Positions 9,557 to 20,364 of a stretch of DNA of 64,000 bases are shown here, piece by piece; the first letter of the stretch is position 1, and each line of letters begins with the position of its first letter. Made by a program: the position numbers and the translations under genes. Location: the NCBI GenBank assembly GCA_025529335.1, contig JAMYHX010000184.1:1-64000 (forward strand). Direction: 5' to 3'. The notes under the pieces were generated by a model, which searched no databases, was not told the origin of the DNA, and worked only from the letters and a program-made list of their open reading frames with translations. The DNA comes from Rhizopus sp. PT2906 (Eukaryota; Mucoromycota; Mucoromycetes; Mucorales; Rhizopodaceae).

Positions 9557-11866
9557 ATGCCTTTTGACACAGTAAAGAGATCAAATAAAAGGATTAGAGC
9601 CAATCTATCATCACTTCATGAAGATGAGGATGATGATTGGTATAATACGACCATTGAAATATTTAATAATCAAAAGAATAATTTTGAAAGTTCGTCCTTT
9701 CTTGAAAATAATTACCAATCTTCTATTACCTCAAGTCCTCCCATGGATTACATTCATACTCCTTCAACAATACCAATTGATATACCATATTCAAACGACC
9801 CCTTTGATCCACACGACTCTTCAAGCTTAGACAATATAACACCTCCCTCTAGTCTTTGTTGGCAGGACGATTATTTCACTGGACTGTCTGCTGCTTCAAC
9901 AGCATTATCTCCCTCTTCTCCTCAACCACTTGATTCATTTGTCGACCTATCCTCCATTAATCCACGCACTGCTGACATTTTTTCGAAAATTCAATTCTCC
10001 TGCACAGACAAAGGAATCAACCTTGAAGCAAAGATCTCCAATGCCTCCGATCTACGCTCTCTAATTGACGCTTTCAGTCATCTCTGCTGTACAGACAAGG
10101 ACATCAGCAACCCCACACAAGCACCTCAAATCAACAACAAGATCGTTCTCTGCCGCAACAAAAGTAATCAAACAAAGCCTGTCAACTACTTTGCCTCAAC
10201 CTGTGATCTAGGTCAGATACCAAACGCACACTCCACTCTAGATTCACCTCACAGCCTACGAGAAATAGCAGATGCATGTATTGACACCTATTTCACCTGC
10301 TGGGTGCGGTTTAAACCGATCCTTAAACGAGATGAATTTATGACCTGGTACAGGGCCCAGGAACGACCGACAGACACATTGATTGTGAATGCAATCTGCT
10401 CGTACGTCTTTCGTCACATGGTCTTTCACCATCCGCATCCTCAATTTATGCATTTTCTCAAAGACCAAGACAAGCTTCAAGAACAAGAAGAGTACTTTTT
10501 CAGCTGTGCTCGTGAATGTCTCGCCCAGTCATTTGATACCCCTGATCGATATACTATCGTTGCCTTACTCTACATGTGCGTCCGTGCTGAGCCTTCCCGA
10601 CGTCACCACTATATCGGTATGGCTGTTTCAGCTCTTTATGAGCTCGAAATTTACCCACGCATGGCTCACGAGGACGCCGACTGTTATGACAAGGAAATGG
10701 ACACTCGTCTCTGGTGGTTCGTCTGGGCCATTGACTTTTACCTTTGGTCAGCTGGTGCGCCCAAGAACACGCCTCAACCTCGCGTTCCTGGCGAAATCGA
10801 TCTTCCTCAGGTGTTTGAACAAGACATCGATGACACAGAAATTGGAGTCATCGCCTTCATCCACTGTCTTACTCTTTGGCGAATTCAAGCAGATATTGTT
10901 GCAGCTCTTTACGATACCGAAAACTCAGAACTGACCATCGAGCAACTAGTGGAATACGACAAGCGTCTGCTTTCCTTTTACGAGGGATTACCCAAGTACC
11001 TTCAGCTGGACAGTGGTTTTGAATACGGTACTGGTGACCTCTTCATGGCCTGTTTGCGCGTCAACATCGAATACAATGCAACTCGCATCATTCTTCACAA
11101 ATTATTTATTCCTGAAATGCACGATCCTCGTCCAAGCCAGACCTCTCTCGACTCACTCAACATCTGTCTTTCGACTGCCCTGACTCAACTGAGCACGGTC
11201 AAGACATGCAACATGGTCGATGTCGGTCGATGCGCCTTTGATCGTGACGAACTCTGGAGAGCGGCCGAGATCGTGTCAGTTGCGATGGACATTTATCATA
11301 CCTGCGCCTCCCCCGACGACCAAGCAAAGATACTACGAGGCATCAAGATGGAAGACTTTCACCATGGACTGATCAGGTCATTTGATATCCTACGAAACAC
11401 AAGAGAATTTCAATTCAATTCCAAGAACTGGCTTCAAGTTGCAGACTGGATGCAAGTCGAAATTCGTCGTCATCAGCTCAATACGTATCGCCCAGCCACG
11501 ACAGAGGATACGACAGCTATCAAGAAACCTGACTTCTTTTTGGCCCATCTCAAACCTCATGCGACCCTGTCTCCCACTTTACCACATAAGCAGCCTCCAA
11601 AATCATTAAAGCAACCCAGAAGATCCATCTCATTTCAAAATCAGTTCACTGTCTCTCCTCAACAACAACAACATTCAAGAAAGTCATCTTTTTCAACAGC
11701 ACCTCCATTTCTTCAGTTTAACAATTATGTTCCACCAAGTTCACAAGCATCGTCCAAGGTTCAGCCTCAATTTGTCAATGGTGGTAAAAGTCAAGCAAGG
11801 TTCCGATATTTCAATCCTCGCAAGATGAACAAGTTCCTTTTTATTGATGAACACCCTATGATGTAA
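9557..11866 (+). CDS. Fungal_trans (middle homology region) protein without a zinc cluster
   Basis: An intronless ORF of 769 residues. Residues about 240-600 match the alpha-helical middle homology region of Zn2Cys6 transcription factors: IADACIDTYFTCWVRFKPIL, then DTLIVNAICSYVFRHM, TIVALLYMCVRAEPSRRHHY, the helix MDTRLWWFVWAIDFYLWSAG, and GEIDLPQVFEQD. The first ~240 residues are acidic and Ser/Thr/Pro-rich with no Cys6 cluster. No cluster-coding exon is visible upstream. The C-terminus is basic and Gln/Ser-rich. It is probably a nuclear regulator that acts through partners or uses another DNA contact, or a factor that has lost its DNA-binding domain. The ATG at 9557 follows a CT-rich leader, consistent with a genuine start. 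Confidence 0.75.
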   Translation: MPFDTVKRSNKRIRANLSSLHEDEDDDWYNTTIEIFNNQKNNFESSSFLENNYQSSITSSPPMDYIHTPSTIPIDIPYSNDPFDPHDSSSLDNITPPSSLCWQDDYFTGLSAASTALSPSSPQPLDSFVDLSSINPRTADIFSKIQFSCTDKGINLEAKISNASDLRSLIDAFSHLCCTDKDISNPTQAPQINNKIVLCRNKSNQTKPVNYFASTCDLGQIPNAHSTLDSPHSLREIADACIDTYFTCWVRFKPILKRDEFMTWYRAQERPTDTLIVNAICSYVFRHMVFHHPHPQFMHFLKDQDKLQEQEEYFFSCARECLAQSFDTPDRYTIVALLYMCVRAEPSRRHHYIGMAVSALYELEIYPRMAHEDADCYDKEMDTRLWWFVWAIDFYLWSAGAPKNTPQPRVPGEIDLPQVFEQDIDDTEIGVIAFIHCLTLWRIQADIVAALYDTENSELTIEQLVEYDKRLLSFYEGLPKYLQLDSGFEYGTGDLFMACLRVNIEYNATRIILHKLFIPEMHDPRPSQTSLDSLNICLSTALTQLSTVKTCNMVDVGRCAFDRDELWRAAEIVSVAMDIYHTCASPDDQAKILRGIKMEDFHHGLIRSFDILRNTREFQFNSKNWLQVADWMQVEIRRHQLNTYRPATTEDTTAIKKPDFFLAHLKPHATLSPTLPHKQPPKSLKQPRRSISFQNQFTVSPQQQQHSRKSSFSTAPPFLQFNNYVPPSSQASSKVQPQFVNGGKSQARFRYFNPRKMNKFLFIDEHPMM

Positions 11867-12105
11867 TAAGCTCTTCATTATATATATATATCTATTGTAC
11901 ATGGTTTCTCTCTCTCTATCTTTCTCTTTCTATGTTTCTTTTTTTTATATATCAACTCTATTCTTTCTTTTTTTCTATTTTCTTATGTATATATAAATAT
12001 TCATTAATGCTCTCTAATAATAATAATAATAAAAAAAAATGTTAAAACAACAGTTCGCGGCTATTCAAAATAGTATTTTTGACCAGGGCTCTTTTCTTTT
12101 TTCTT

Positions 12106-13594
12106 ATGCTTAGAACAACCTTTCGACAACAGTACCGACAAGTTTGGAAGTGTCGATATTACACAACACAAGATGACATTCATAGAATTCCTCCTCAGTT
12201 AAACTTGAGCCATTATGTCAAACACGTCGAATCAATAGCGAATAGCATGCGATTAAGAAACTATGAGCCCGACTGTGTGTACGAAGTGAAACGACTGTCT
12301 GACGAAAAGACCGAGCTCGAACAACGAGCAGCCTCGTTTCGTGGCCGACGTGACGAGATCAACCAGTTGATTCGGTCAGCGGGTTCCAAACAAGAACGCA
12401 ACGAATTTATCCAACAAGCAAAGCATTGGAAAGATCAATTACGACAGGTGGAAGAAAAACTCGTCCAAGTCGAGTCCGATCTGATCAACCAGGCCTTATT
12501 GATCCCCAACGACATTCATCCTAATGTTCCTCGTGGCCCAGAGACCAATGCCACCATTGTCAAGACGGTAGGATCACCACGCACCGAACCTCATTTGCGT
12601 GATCACCTCACTTTGGCCGAGAGTCTGGATATGGTCGATTTCGAACAAGCCGCTGTCGTGACAGGATCTAAATTCTATTACCTCAAGAACGCAGGTGCCT
12701 GGCTCGAGTGTGCCTTGATTCAGTACGCTCTTCATAAGGCAGCCGCGAGAGGGTTCATGCCCGTCTTGGCTCCCGATATCGTGCGTACATCGATCGCCTA
12801 TGGCTGCGGGTTTCAGCCTCGGAAGAAGGAAGCGTCGCAGATCTATGATGTATCGACGGCCAGTATGGCCCACTCCACAGCGCCTAAGCTTTGTTTGGCC
12901 GGAACGGCAGAGATTCCACTGGCAGGGATGTTTGCTCAAAAGATGCTCAAGGAAGAGGAACTGCCTAAACGTGTCGTCGGGTTCAGTCATTCGTTTAGAG
13001 CCGAGGCAGGTCATGGGTCGGCTGAGGAACGTGGGTTGTATAGAGTTCATCAGTTCTCAAAGGTTGAACTATTTACAGTTACAACGCCAAGTCAGAGCGA
13101 AGGTATCCTTCAGGAGCTTTTGTCGCTTCAGGAAGATATGTTTACCGAACTTGGACTGTGCTTCCGCGTGTTGGATATGCCTACAGAAGAGCTTGGCGCA
13201 AGTGCTTATAGAAAATATGATATAGAGGCATGGATGCCAGGAAAGAATGGCTGGGGCGAGGTATATGTTTATATATGCATTACAGTGTCGGTAACTAACG
13301 CATGCTCAGATTTCATCCACTTCAAACTGCACGGATTATCAAGCCCGTCGATTAGACATTCGGTATCTGTCTTCTCAGTTTAAAGAAAATGTAGGACCCA
13401 AGGAGGTACGTGTGCCCTGGCATATGAAAGAGAAATGGGTCAATCACTGCCACACGTTGAATGGTACAGCTATGGCAGTGCCCAGAGTGATGATTGCCTT
13501 GTTAGAAACACATCAGCGAGAGGATGGATCGATTAATATACCACAACCCCTTCGTAAATGGATCCCAGGTGAACCTAGTGTTTTCAAACCTTAA
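12106..13594 (+). CDS. Seryl-tRNA synthetase, mitochondrial
   Basis: Charges mitochondrial tRNA-Ser. The first ATG is at 12106 and gives a basic, acid-poor N-terminus (MLRTTFRQQYRQVWKCRYY) typical of a mitochondrial presequence. A coiled-coil tRNA-binding arm follows (about residues 60-140). The class II core includes FMPVLAPDIVRTSIAYGCGF, the TAE motif (LAGTAEIPLAG), motif 2 (FRAEAGHGSAEERGLYRVHQ, FSKVE) and motif 3 near GTAMAVPRVMIALLETHQ. One 49-nt intron (13261-13309, GTATAT donor, CTAAC branch, CAG acceptor) restores EISSTSNCTDYQARR, the serine-specific motif. The stop at 13594 is 32 nt from that of the convergent transporter gene. Confidence 0.93.
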
Positions 13595-13626
13595 TTTTTG
13601 TAAATGTATATAAAGTGTATTTTTTA

Positions 13627-14870
13627 TTATCTTTGTTGTTGCTGTTGAAGTCTATCTTTAGATCTACGTCTTCTAATCGCAGCATTCTTTGTCATGTATA
13701 TACGCCACCTATTTACATTGACCCATGTGGTCATTAGGACTACGATCATTGAACCAATGATTGTGCTAAACCCTGGATACTCTTTGAACAAGGCGATGCC
13801 AAAAATAAATGCCAATACGACATCACTTGCTTGTATCACGCTTGCCAGGCCTGTAGGAGCCATCTTGAGTCTAAATGTGTATGAGAAATATGTAAAGATG
13901 TGTGTAGAGAGAGAGAGAGAGAGGCTTACCCTTGACTGAGCAAAAATTGCCCCAAGAATGCAATGGGTCCAATGGCACCAAGCATCCAAAGGTCGTTATT
14001 GAATTGATGATAGTCGGGTATCACAAACTGTTGTAAGCGAACCAAGTAGACCAAGAGACTGATCATGGAGGCAACAAATCCAAAATAAACAATATGTACC
14101 AGGACATGTGTCTCCTGTCCAATTTTTCGCACTGTCACATAGGCCGTTGCTGACATGAGAGCCCCAGTCAGGGCACAGAGCACGGCAACAGACCTTGAGG
14201 TATCGATAATAACGTTGAAAAAGATGCTCGGTTTGATGACAAATAATAGTCCGATAAAGCAAATAACTGAATAAAATCCATCTTTAAACGAATACACCTC
14301 GTTCAGGACGACAGAGGCAACGACAGTCTTGAAGATGGGGCCCACAAAAAACAAGACTATTAAAGTATTAACAAAGTATCTACGTGTCACCTTATGTTTA
14401 CCTATCGCATCAATCAATGGCAACTTTGTCAGACTATAGAAAAACAAACATAATGCACTTGCACTTACGAGCGCTCTCAATAGAATCCATCGTCGATAGC
14501 CTTTCTTTCCTAATGGATTGACGCCAAGAAAAAGACAAACGATCAAGCCAAGGAATAGTTGTATGGCAGACCTTGCCAAGACGATTTCAAAAGAAGGTAT
14601 AGTGTTGCCCAAGTATTTTACAAATACAGATACGATCGCAAAGAACACGGACGATGCTCCAAGCAAGATCACACCTTTTATTTCTCTTTTTCGAATAGAC
14701 ATGTCTGTGCTCATTGACCAGACTGATGACTGTTGCTGTTGTTGTTGTCGGAAACTTGAATTGCTTGTTGCTGTTGTTGCTTCTTGAGATAGTAATGGTG
14801 TGGACTCATTTGTAATTGTCACGCTGGTCGGTATCGGGTTCACAGCCGGATCTGCTCCTTCTGAAGTCAT
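13627..14870 (-). CDS. EamA/DMT-family membrane transporter (SLC35G-like)
   Basis: A 10-TM drug/metabolite-superfamily protein. A cytosolic N-terminus (TPLLSQ and a Gln run) is followed by hydrophobic segments such as IKGVILLGASSVFFAIVSVF and ILLRALVSASALCLFFYSLT. Two EamA repeats are visible: TKLPLIDAI-VLFFVGPIF in repeat 1 and MAPTGLASVIQASDVVLAFI in repeat 2. This layout matches the SLC35G and yeast YPL264C/YMR253C group; the substrate is unknown. Two introns: one of 45 nt (14357-14401) that is a multiple of three and lacks stops, and one near 13870-13928 preceding LRLKMAPTG. The 3' end is 32 nt from the convergent synthetase gene. Confidence 0.85.
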
Positions 14871-14980
14871 TTATTTGAAGAAACTTGTAAAAATAATAGT
14901 AATAGTAGAAATTGATAAATAACAAAAAAAAAAAAAAGATGCACACAAATATGGTAATCTAAAAAAAAAAAGAGATTTAT

Positions 14981-16245
14981 TTAAAGAGCAGGAACAACAC
15001 GATCACAACCATAGGCACTTCTGCCAGCATTACAGTCAGAGTATTTCTCACAACTATATAATAAAGGTGAGTATATAAACAAAATAATAATGTTCTCTTT
15101 ACCATCTGATACAAAAATCAGCAGAGCTTGGTTCGATCAAACTGACATAGTAAGGATAGCCAGCACAGGCAGAATGTGGAGGAGAACCGCTTCCGTGGTT
15201 ATCGTACTGTCCACCATCATCCTTGCTGCTCAACTGGTAAGCGGCAATATTGAGCGTACCACGAACTTGAACAAAACCAGCAGCAGAGTTTGTTTGGTAT
15301 TTAGCAGATTTGATAAATCCTGAAGGGAAGATACCAGCACCAGGAGCATTGACATTAGGCTTGGTACAAAAGGCAACAGCATTCTTTTCAGAGTCAGCAA
15401 TAGCATCATTATCTACCTTACCACCGTTGGCATCTTTGTTACCAGGAGAAGGAGGTAAGAAGAGACAGAAATCAGAGGAGCTAGAGATTTGGACAGTTAA
15501 GCCGCTGAGGCCAGGTGTAGCTGTGGCAGTAGGTGTAGAGGGTGTCGTGTTCTTGGTCGTGACCTTGGTGGTGATGGTCTTGGTACCAGAGACAGTTGTC
15601 TTGACAATGGTTGTCGTAGGTTGAATATCACAGATGGTGCCATCAGGATCAAGGACACACTTGTTCGTAAAGAGGTTACAGCAGCTGATTGATTTTGGTG
15701 TGAGATTAGCAATACTTTTTTTTTTTTGTTAAACAACTTACCGAACACCAGAACAGTCATCATCTGTTCTACATTCAGGACCAGCGTTTGTCATGGTCAA
15801 AACAGTGGTTGTCGTCTTGGATGTAGTCGTCTTTGTCTTTGTAGGCGCAGAAGTGCCAACGGTGACTTGAGAGGTATGCGTAGTAGGAGCACTAAGACAA
15901 AGGATTTGATCAATGTAGAGATTGGTACAACGGGAATTGACTAAAATAAAACAACATATAAGGATCAATTGATCAGCAAGTCATTATTTCGCTTACTTGA
16001 AGGATTCCATCTTCTTAATTGATTGAATGAGACACCAAAGGCTTTATCGATTTTACTACACTATCATGAATGATGAGGATTATATATCGATTGATGAGGT
16101 AGAGACTTACAGTATCACCATTCTTTACGATATAAGTCTTTTTACAACTGACTGTATATTGCGTAACTACATCAGCCTTTTTGGCAACAACAGTAGACGA
16201 AAGGAGAGTGACAGCAGCGCAGATTAAGGACAGTACGCGAACCAT
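14981..16245 (-). CDS. Secreted LysM protein with C-terminal Cys-containing fungal domain
   Basis: Extracellular protein: signal peptide at residues 1-20 (VLSLICAAVTLLSSTVVA), then a LysM domain assembled over three exons (TYIVKNGDT, CSKIDKAFGVSFNQLRRWNP, NSRCTNLYIDQILCLSAP). A Thr-rich linker with a small Cys motif (CRTDDDCSG / CCNLFTNKCVLDP) and a second Thr-rich linker follow. The large final domain has DFCLFLPPSPG, AVAFCTKPNVNAPGAGIFP, GFVQVRG and DDGGQYDNHG. The last exon is CEKYSDCNAGRSAYGCDRV. LysM binds chitin or chitooligosaccharides, so a wall-associated or secreted role is likely. The last domain resembles widespread secreted fungal proteins of unknown function. The start at 16245 follows a TATA box and a T30 tract. 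Five or so exons, with edges judged by eye. Confidence 0.82.
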
Positions 16246-16318
16246 TGGATAAAGGAAGGAAGGGAAGGATGGAGGATAAGGAAAAGAATTGACCTTGAAA
16301 ATACAAGACACTGTCTCT

Positions 16319-16326
16319 CTTTTATA
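16319..16326 (-). promoter_or_regulatory. TATA box of the LysM gene
   Basis: On the minus strand the sequence reads CATATAAAAGAG, with TATAAAAG at 16326-16319, about 74 nt upstream of the ATG at 16245. It is directly followed upstream by a T30/A30 tract, which is expected to exclude nucleosomes. Confidence 0.5.

Positions 16327-16331
<5 letters not shown>

Positions 16332-16361
<30 letters not shown>
16332..16361. repeat. T30 homopolymer tract
   Basis: Thirty consecutive T on the plus strand (A on the coding strand of the LysM gene), immediately upstream of its TATA box. Such tracts are common nucleosome-depleting promoter elements. The length may be inaccurate for sequencing reasons. Confidence 0.8.
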
Positions 16362-16540
16362 CTCTTTTCCACAATTACGGAATGATACAACGAGACAACA
16401 TTAAGTAGGCGATTGCTTTTTCCTGATTGACGATTTACACGAGGAAAGATACTAAAGAAAAAAAGTAGGACAATGCTCTGTAACACTCTTTTTTAAAAAG
16501 TCTAAATTTGGATATTTTTATTTAAATGAAGGATATTCTT

Positions 16541-17169
16541 TTACCATTTAATGACATCAGGATGTGTCTTGAATTGCTTATAATCTTCCATATGAAAGAA
16601 GGATAGCTCAGTTTCATTTTCTATTATTGTGATTAGTAAAGTTAAAACAACATAAATGATGCATACCAATGCCTTGCCAAGCCAATACAGCACTATCGTC
16701 CGAAAGGATCAACTTGTCATCATCCTCAGTATTGATAATAAGGTTCATAGTCTAAATATACATAATTAGTGTCACACCAAGAACATGTTGTCTTTGTTTT
16801 ACCTTGTGGCCATGAGCTACTGTATAAACTTTAAGCGTATCTATTTTTAAAATCTCTTGTTATATATAAAAAGTAACAAACAGGATTGTTGATTTATACC
16901 AAATTTGACGTTCAAATAGGGTTTCCAGCCAGGCTGTGTATGAATCTCTGTTATTGATAGGTTTCAGTTAATGCCAAGCAAAAGTTACAAAATAAGAGGT
17001 TACTTTCTAAAACGAGCTTTTTTAAATCACCAACAGTGCAAGTCTCCAAATTAACGTGTTGAAGAACGAGGTTTTTACATGTGCGATATTCAAAGTTCTT
17101 TATACAGCGAACTGTAATCGTAGCGTCTGACGTTGGTTTAGCAAGGTTCGTTAAATTCTCACTTGACAT
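16541..17169 (-). CDS. UPF0538 family protein (C2orf76-like)
   Basis: A small conserved eukaryotic protein of unknown function, about 130 residues over five exons. From the ATG at 17169: ATITVRCIKNFEYRTCKNLV and LQHVNLETCTVGDLKKLVLE, then KIHTQPGWKPYLNVKF, DTLKVYTVAHGHK, TMNLIINTEDDDKLILSDDS and ELSFFHMEDYKQFKTHPDVI, ending KW-stop at 16541. The opening 'TITVR-I-FE-R-K', the middle 'LK-AHGHKT-L', the acidic EDDD and the closing 'FF-EDYK' are the signature of the UPF0538/C2orf76 family. A ubiquitin-like fold has been suggested by the pattern, but no function is established. The ORF also opens 17 codons upstream; I chose the Met preceding the conserved part. Confidence 0.8.
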
Positions 17170-17406
17170 TTGGAAAAGAGTAACAGTGGAAATCAAAAAA
17201 AAAAAAACTTTCGAGAACAAAAAATAGCGGAAATTGAATTAGAAAGAGTGAGAGATCTGCACAGAAGGCGAGGGGGGACACTTTAGAGATGATAAAATTA
17301 GACTAGTATAGGCATGATAGAATCTTACCTAGAAGTATCTTGTTGAACATATCAAGTGGGAATATGTTTTGGTTAATGACCATGAACATCCAAGTCAATA
17401 CTAGCA

Positions 17407-18305
17407 ATGAGTTTCCTTCAAAGGGCATTACTAGAGTCTCTTTTACTTGGCAGTAATGGTGTTGAAGATGTGCCCTGTCAAGACCAGCGTTGTGAACGCT
17501 ATTCGACACCTGTAAGTATTTGTTACGGTGATGTAGAAGTCAAAGATAGCTAACTGTTTACAGGGCCGAAAACGTCCCTCTGACCACAATCAAACAAGAC
17601 AGCACTGGTGTGGCTGAAATCTGGTCGATGTTCAGTGATCCAATCGTTCGATCACTGATCAATATTCCAGATCAGTCCGTACATTTTTGCTGGTAAGTTA
17701 ATAGTTTATAATCAGCTATTTCAGTGTCTATGCTAATATACAAATTAGGGCCAACATGACTGGAGCTATGGCGAGGCAAAGACATACAATGCAACAGACA
17801 ACTACAACATGCTGGCGAGAGATCTGCTGAGGGTAGCAATGTTCAACAAAAGGCTCATCGATAGGGAGGATATCTGAACCACAATTGGTTTCCAAATCAA
17901 TTATAAGAAGATGATGAGATTTGAAAAAACGTAGTGGCTTTAACTTGTATTTGTTTTCCAGATAATCTTCTATATCCTTGAGCTCAACTTCTGTGGTGTG
18001 TACACCATGCCGGAGCTGTGCAACCTTGACGTTGCACACGCATTCGAATTGGTAAGGAGCACATCTTTGCACTGTTCCAAAGGATTTCAAGACAACAGAC
18101 AAAGTCAATGAGCTTCGAAGATCTGGAATGCTTGGTCTTCAAAAGAAGAGACCCGTTCAGCCCCTTGCTCATCACGCTTTTAAGTGATGTGCATCATCTT
18201 TGTGTAGTTTTATGCTATCATCCAGCAACTAGTCTTTTTAAAATTGTTTACGGGCTGTACGAAAATGGAACTTTGATTCCATATTTGAAAGTAAAACTTT
18301 GGTGA
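17407..18305 (+). pseudogene. Decayed multi-exon ORF, possibly a repeated Mucoralean gene family
   Basis: Several plausible coding pieces follow each other on the plus strand but do not join in one frame. They are 17407-17519 (MSFLQRALLESLLLGSNG...), 17563-17695 (ENVPLTTIKQDSTGVAEIWS...), about 17750-17878 (DWSYGEAKTYNATDNYNMLA..., ending LIDREDI-stop), about 17968-18105 (LELNFCGVYTMPELCNLDVA...) and 18108-18305. GTAAG donors and TAG/CAG acceptors exist between the first three but give the wrong phase. I read this as a frameshifted relic. It resembles multi-copy ORFs I associate with mucoralean genomes, but I cannot name the family. Another relic with similar decay lies at 59838-60598. Confidence 0.45.
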
Positions 18306-18637
18306 AGATATCCTTTTCGAATAATGTCGCTTACTTTGAACCAATCGTCCGATGAGGATATCTTTCTGAAATTTCTCATTTGTTGATGTTACATCAAGAT
18401 ATACACTTATAGTACTAAAGGCTAAGATACTGAAGGAACAGTTCTTTTAAGAAGTAGCTTGAAGAGTTCACACACCATCTCTTTACTTTTTGCCAAAAGG
18501 GAATGGCAAACATTGTCAAAGAAACGCCTATTTTTGTGCAAATTAATATACAGTCACGCGAAATAAGCGCGGGAGACAGTCGTGTTAGGCACAATAGGTC
18601 CTTTCTTTTTTCTTTCTCTTATTTTTTATAATCACAC

Positions 18638-20028
18638 ATGGTTTCACCTCTTCGTTCTAATAGCATTGAGTATAATACAACTGAAAATGGTAGCCCTTTA
18701 CGTTACAAAAGCAGATACAGTGAAAGATTCAAGTCCTTAGTGACAGATTCGCCACCCAGAGATCCCATTCGAACACCTGAAAGAACGACTGCTATCAGTT
18801 ACGGTAGCCCTTTAAGAAAAACCAGTGAGAAATACAGTTCAGTCGAAATAAAGAATGAAGATCGTGGACAGTGGAGAGAAACTGTTGTGAAGCAAGAAGA
18901 GGAAGTGAAAGAAGTAGCCATCAGAGAATCAAGTCAACAAAGAAATAAAGACCAAACAGAAGAAAAAACTGAAAAGAAACGAAAAGATAGCCATAGTAAC
19001 AATACATTGCCTCATTACATGCAAGGCACTTATGCATATGAGAACCGGTTTAATTCAAGAAAAGAAGAGAGAAAGCAAAAAGATATATTAAAGCCTCGCC
19101 CTGGTGGAATTACGGTATGATTATCCTGTATAGTTTTTAAACATGATGTTCATTTTGTTTCTATAGAAACGTGTTGGAATGTCCAAGATACCCAAATACA
19201 AGTCTACGACGTCTATTAACGCAATTGAAGAAATTAAAAATGAAATGTCGCCAGACGATGTTTATGTCCCCATGGCTGCACGTATAAAAATGTTTGAAAA
19301 AGGCTTAGGCAACGGTTCAAATAAAGCACCTGTAAGTTGATTAATAGCATGTATACCTTTACTTACTGCCAATGTTTTAGGCATCACGCCCTACAGCAAC
19401 AATCTCAACAAAGAATAGTCGCTCTAATGAATCACCACCTAAAACCACCCCTTCTAATCATACTACTTCTACTACAACTATGACTGCCACGACTAGTACT
19501 CCTACAGTTGCCGCAAGATCAAAGAATACTCAATCTTTTACAAACACATCCGTTCCTAGTTATGCGAGAGAAGTAAGTAATACTATTTTTTGTTTTTTCT
19601 CTAGCTAAACATTTTCCCTTTCTTTCTCTAGACAATTGCTACTCTTAGAAGATCAAATAGCCACCATAAAGAAGATCAATCTAGCCAAGAAAGCCAGTCT
19701 AAGCCTAAGAAAGAACAGAGACATGTTGAAGTCAAGGTACATGATTATTGAAAATACACCACATTCATCTTAACCTCTCTCTCTCTCGCAGCCTTTTCGC
19801 TTTGCAACCGATGCGCGATCTCAACATCGTCAAGCTGCTTTTAATGAAAAATTAAAGATATGGAAACAAAAAGAAAATGAGCAAAAGAAGCAACAAGTTG
19901 AGCCAAAACGAGGAACAAAGAGAAAGGTAAAGAAAGAGAAGATCAATTCCTATTTCTCTTTTGACTAAATGTATCTTTATATACAGTTGGAGAATGAACA
20001 AGAACAGACTAGCAACAAAAGACGTTAA
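18638..20028 (+). CDS. TPX2-motif-like basic protein, probable microtubule/spindle-associated
   Basis: Six exons on the plus strand from the ATG at 18638 to the TAA at 20026-20028. The N-terminus has repeated NGSPLRYKSRYSE / YGSPLRKTSEKYS units with SP/TP sites (DSPPRDPIRTPERT), suggestive of cyclin-dependent kinase targets. The middle is charged (GMSKIPKYK, YVPMAARIKMFEKG) and then Ser/Thr-rich. The fifth exon reads PFRFATDARSQHRQAAFNEK followed by a charged helix (LKIWKQKENEQKK). This matches the F-x-FATD-R--R motif of TPX2-type proteins. The protein ends with a KR-rich, nuclear-localisation-like tail. A spindle role is an inference from that motif. An otherwise unknown disordered protein is the alternative. 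Confidence 0.6.
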
Positions 20029-20301
20029 TGACTTGACAATAAAATTACCCATTGCATTTATTTATTAGAATAAGAAGAGTCTTTTCGAAAAAAAGTTATT
20101 GATATGAGAGAAAGCACTCTATTAAGCATACTCCTTATTCAAACATCATCATCTGTATTAAATTGTTTGATTCATCTTAAACCCACCCCCCTTTCAAGCA
20201 TATTCACTGAATCGGCAGTGAGCGGTGTTTTAATTATTTGCCACTCCTGTATCAAATACTCATTCAGCTGCCAAATTGATGAACCTTCTCTTTATAACAA
20301 C

Positions 20302-20364
20302 GTAAGAATGCCGCATCCATCCATCCATCCATCCATTTGATTGACGCTTGTTATATACATATAG
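20302..20364 (+). other. Probable 5'-UTR intron of the uL11 gene with (CCAT)n repeat
   Basis: A GTAAGA donor at 20302 and a TATAG acceptor ending at 20364 flank 63 nt that end immediately before the ATG of the ribosomal protein gene. The intron contains a CCAT tetranucleotide run (about 20317-20337) and a branch-like TTGATTGAC. Introns in ribosomal protein leaders are common in fungi and often raise expression. Confidence 0.55.

Noticed and set aside
10389..10934. 181-aa overlapping plus-strand ORF
   Set aside because: A frame shadow of the 769-aa fungal_trans gene.
12079..12105. Upstream start of the seryl-tRNA synthetase ORF
   Set aside because: The codon at 12079 is TTG, not ATG. The first real ATG is at 12106 and gives a good presequence.
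12574..13050. 158-aa ORF on the minus strand
   Set aside because: Antisense to the seryl-tRNA synthetase core; no recognisable protein features.
15310..15624. Plus-strand ORF over the LysM gene
   Set aside because: Antisense of the Thr-rich linkers of the LysM protein.
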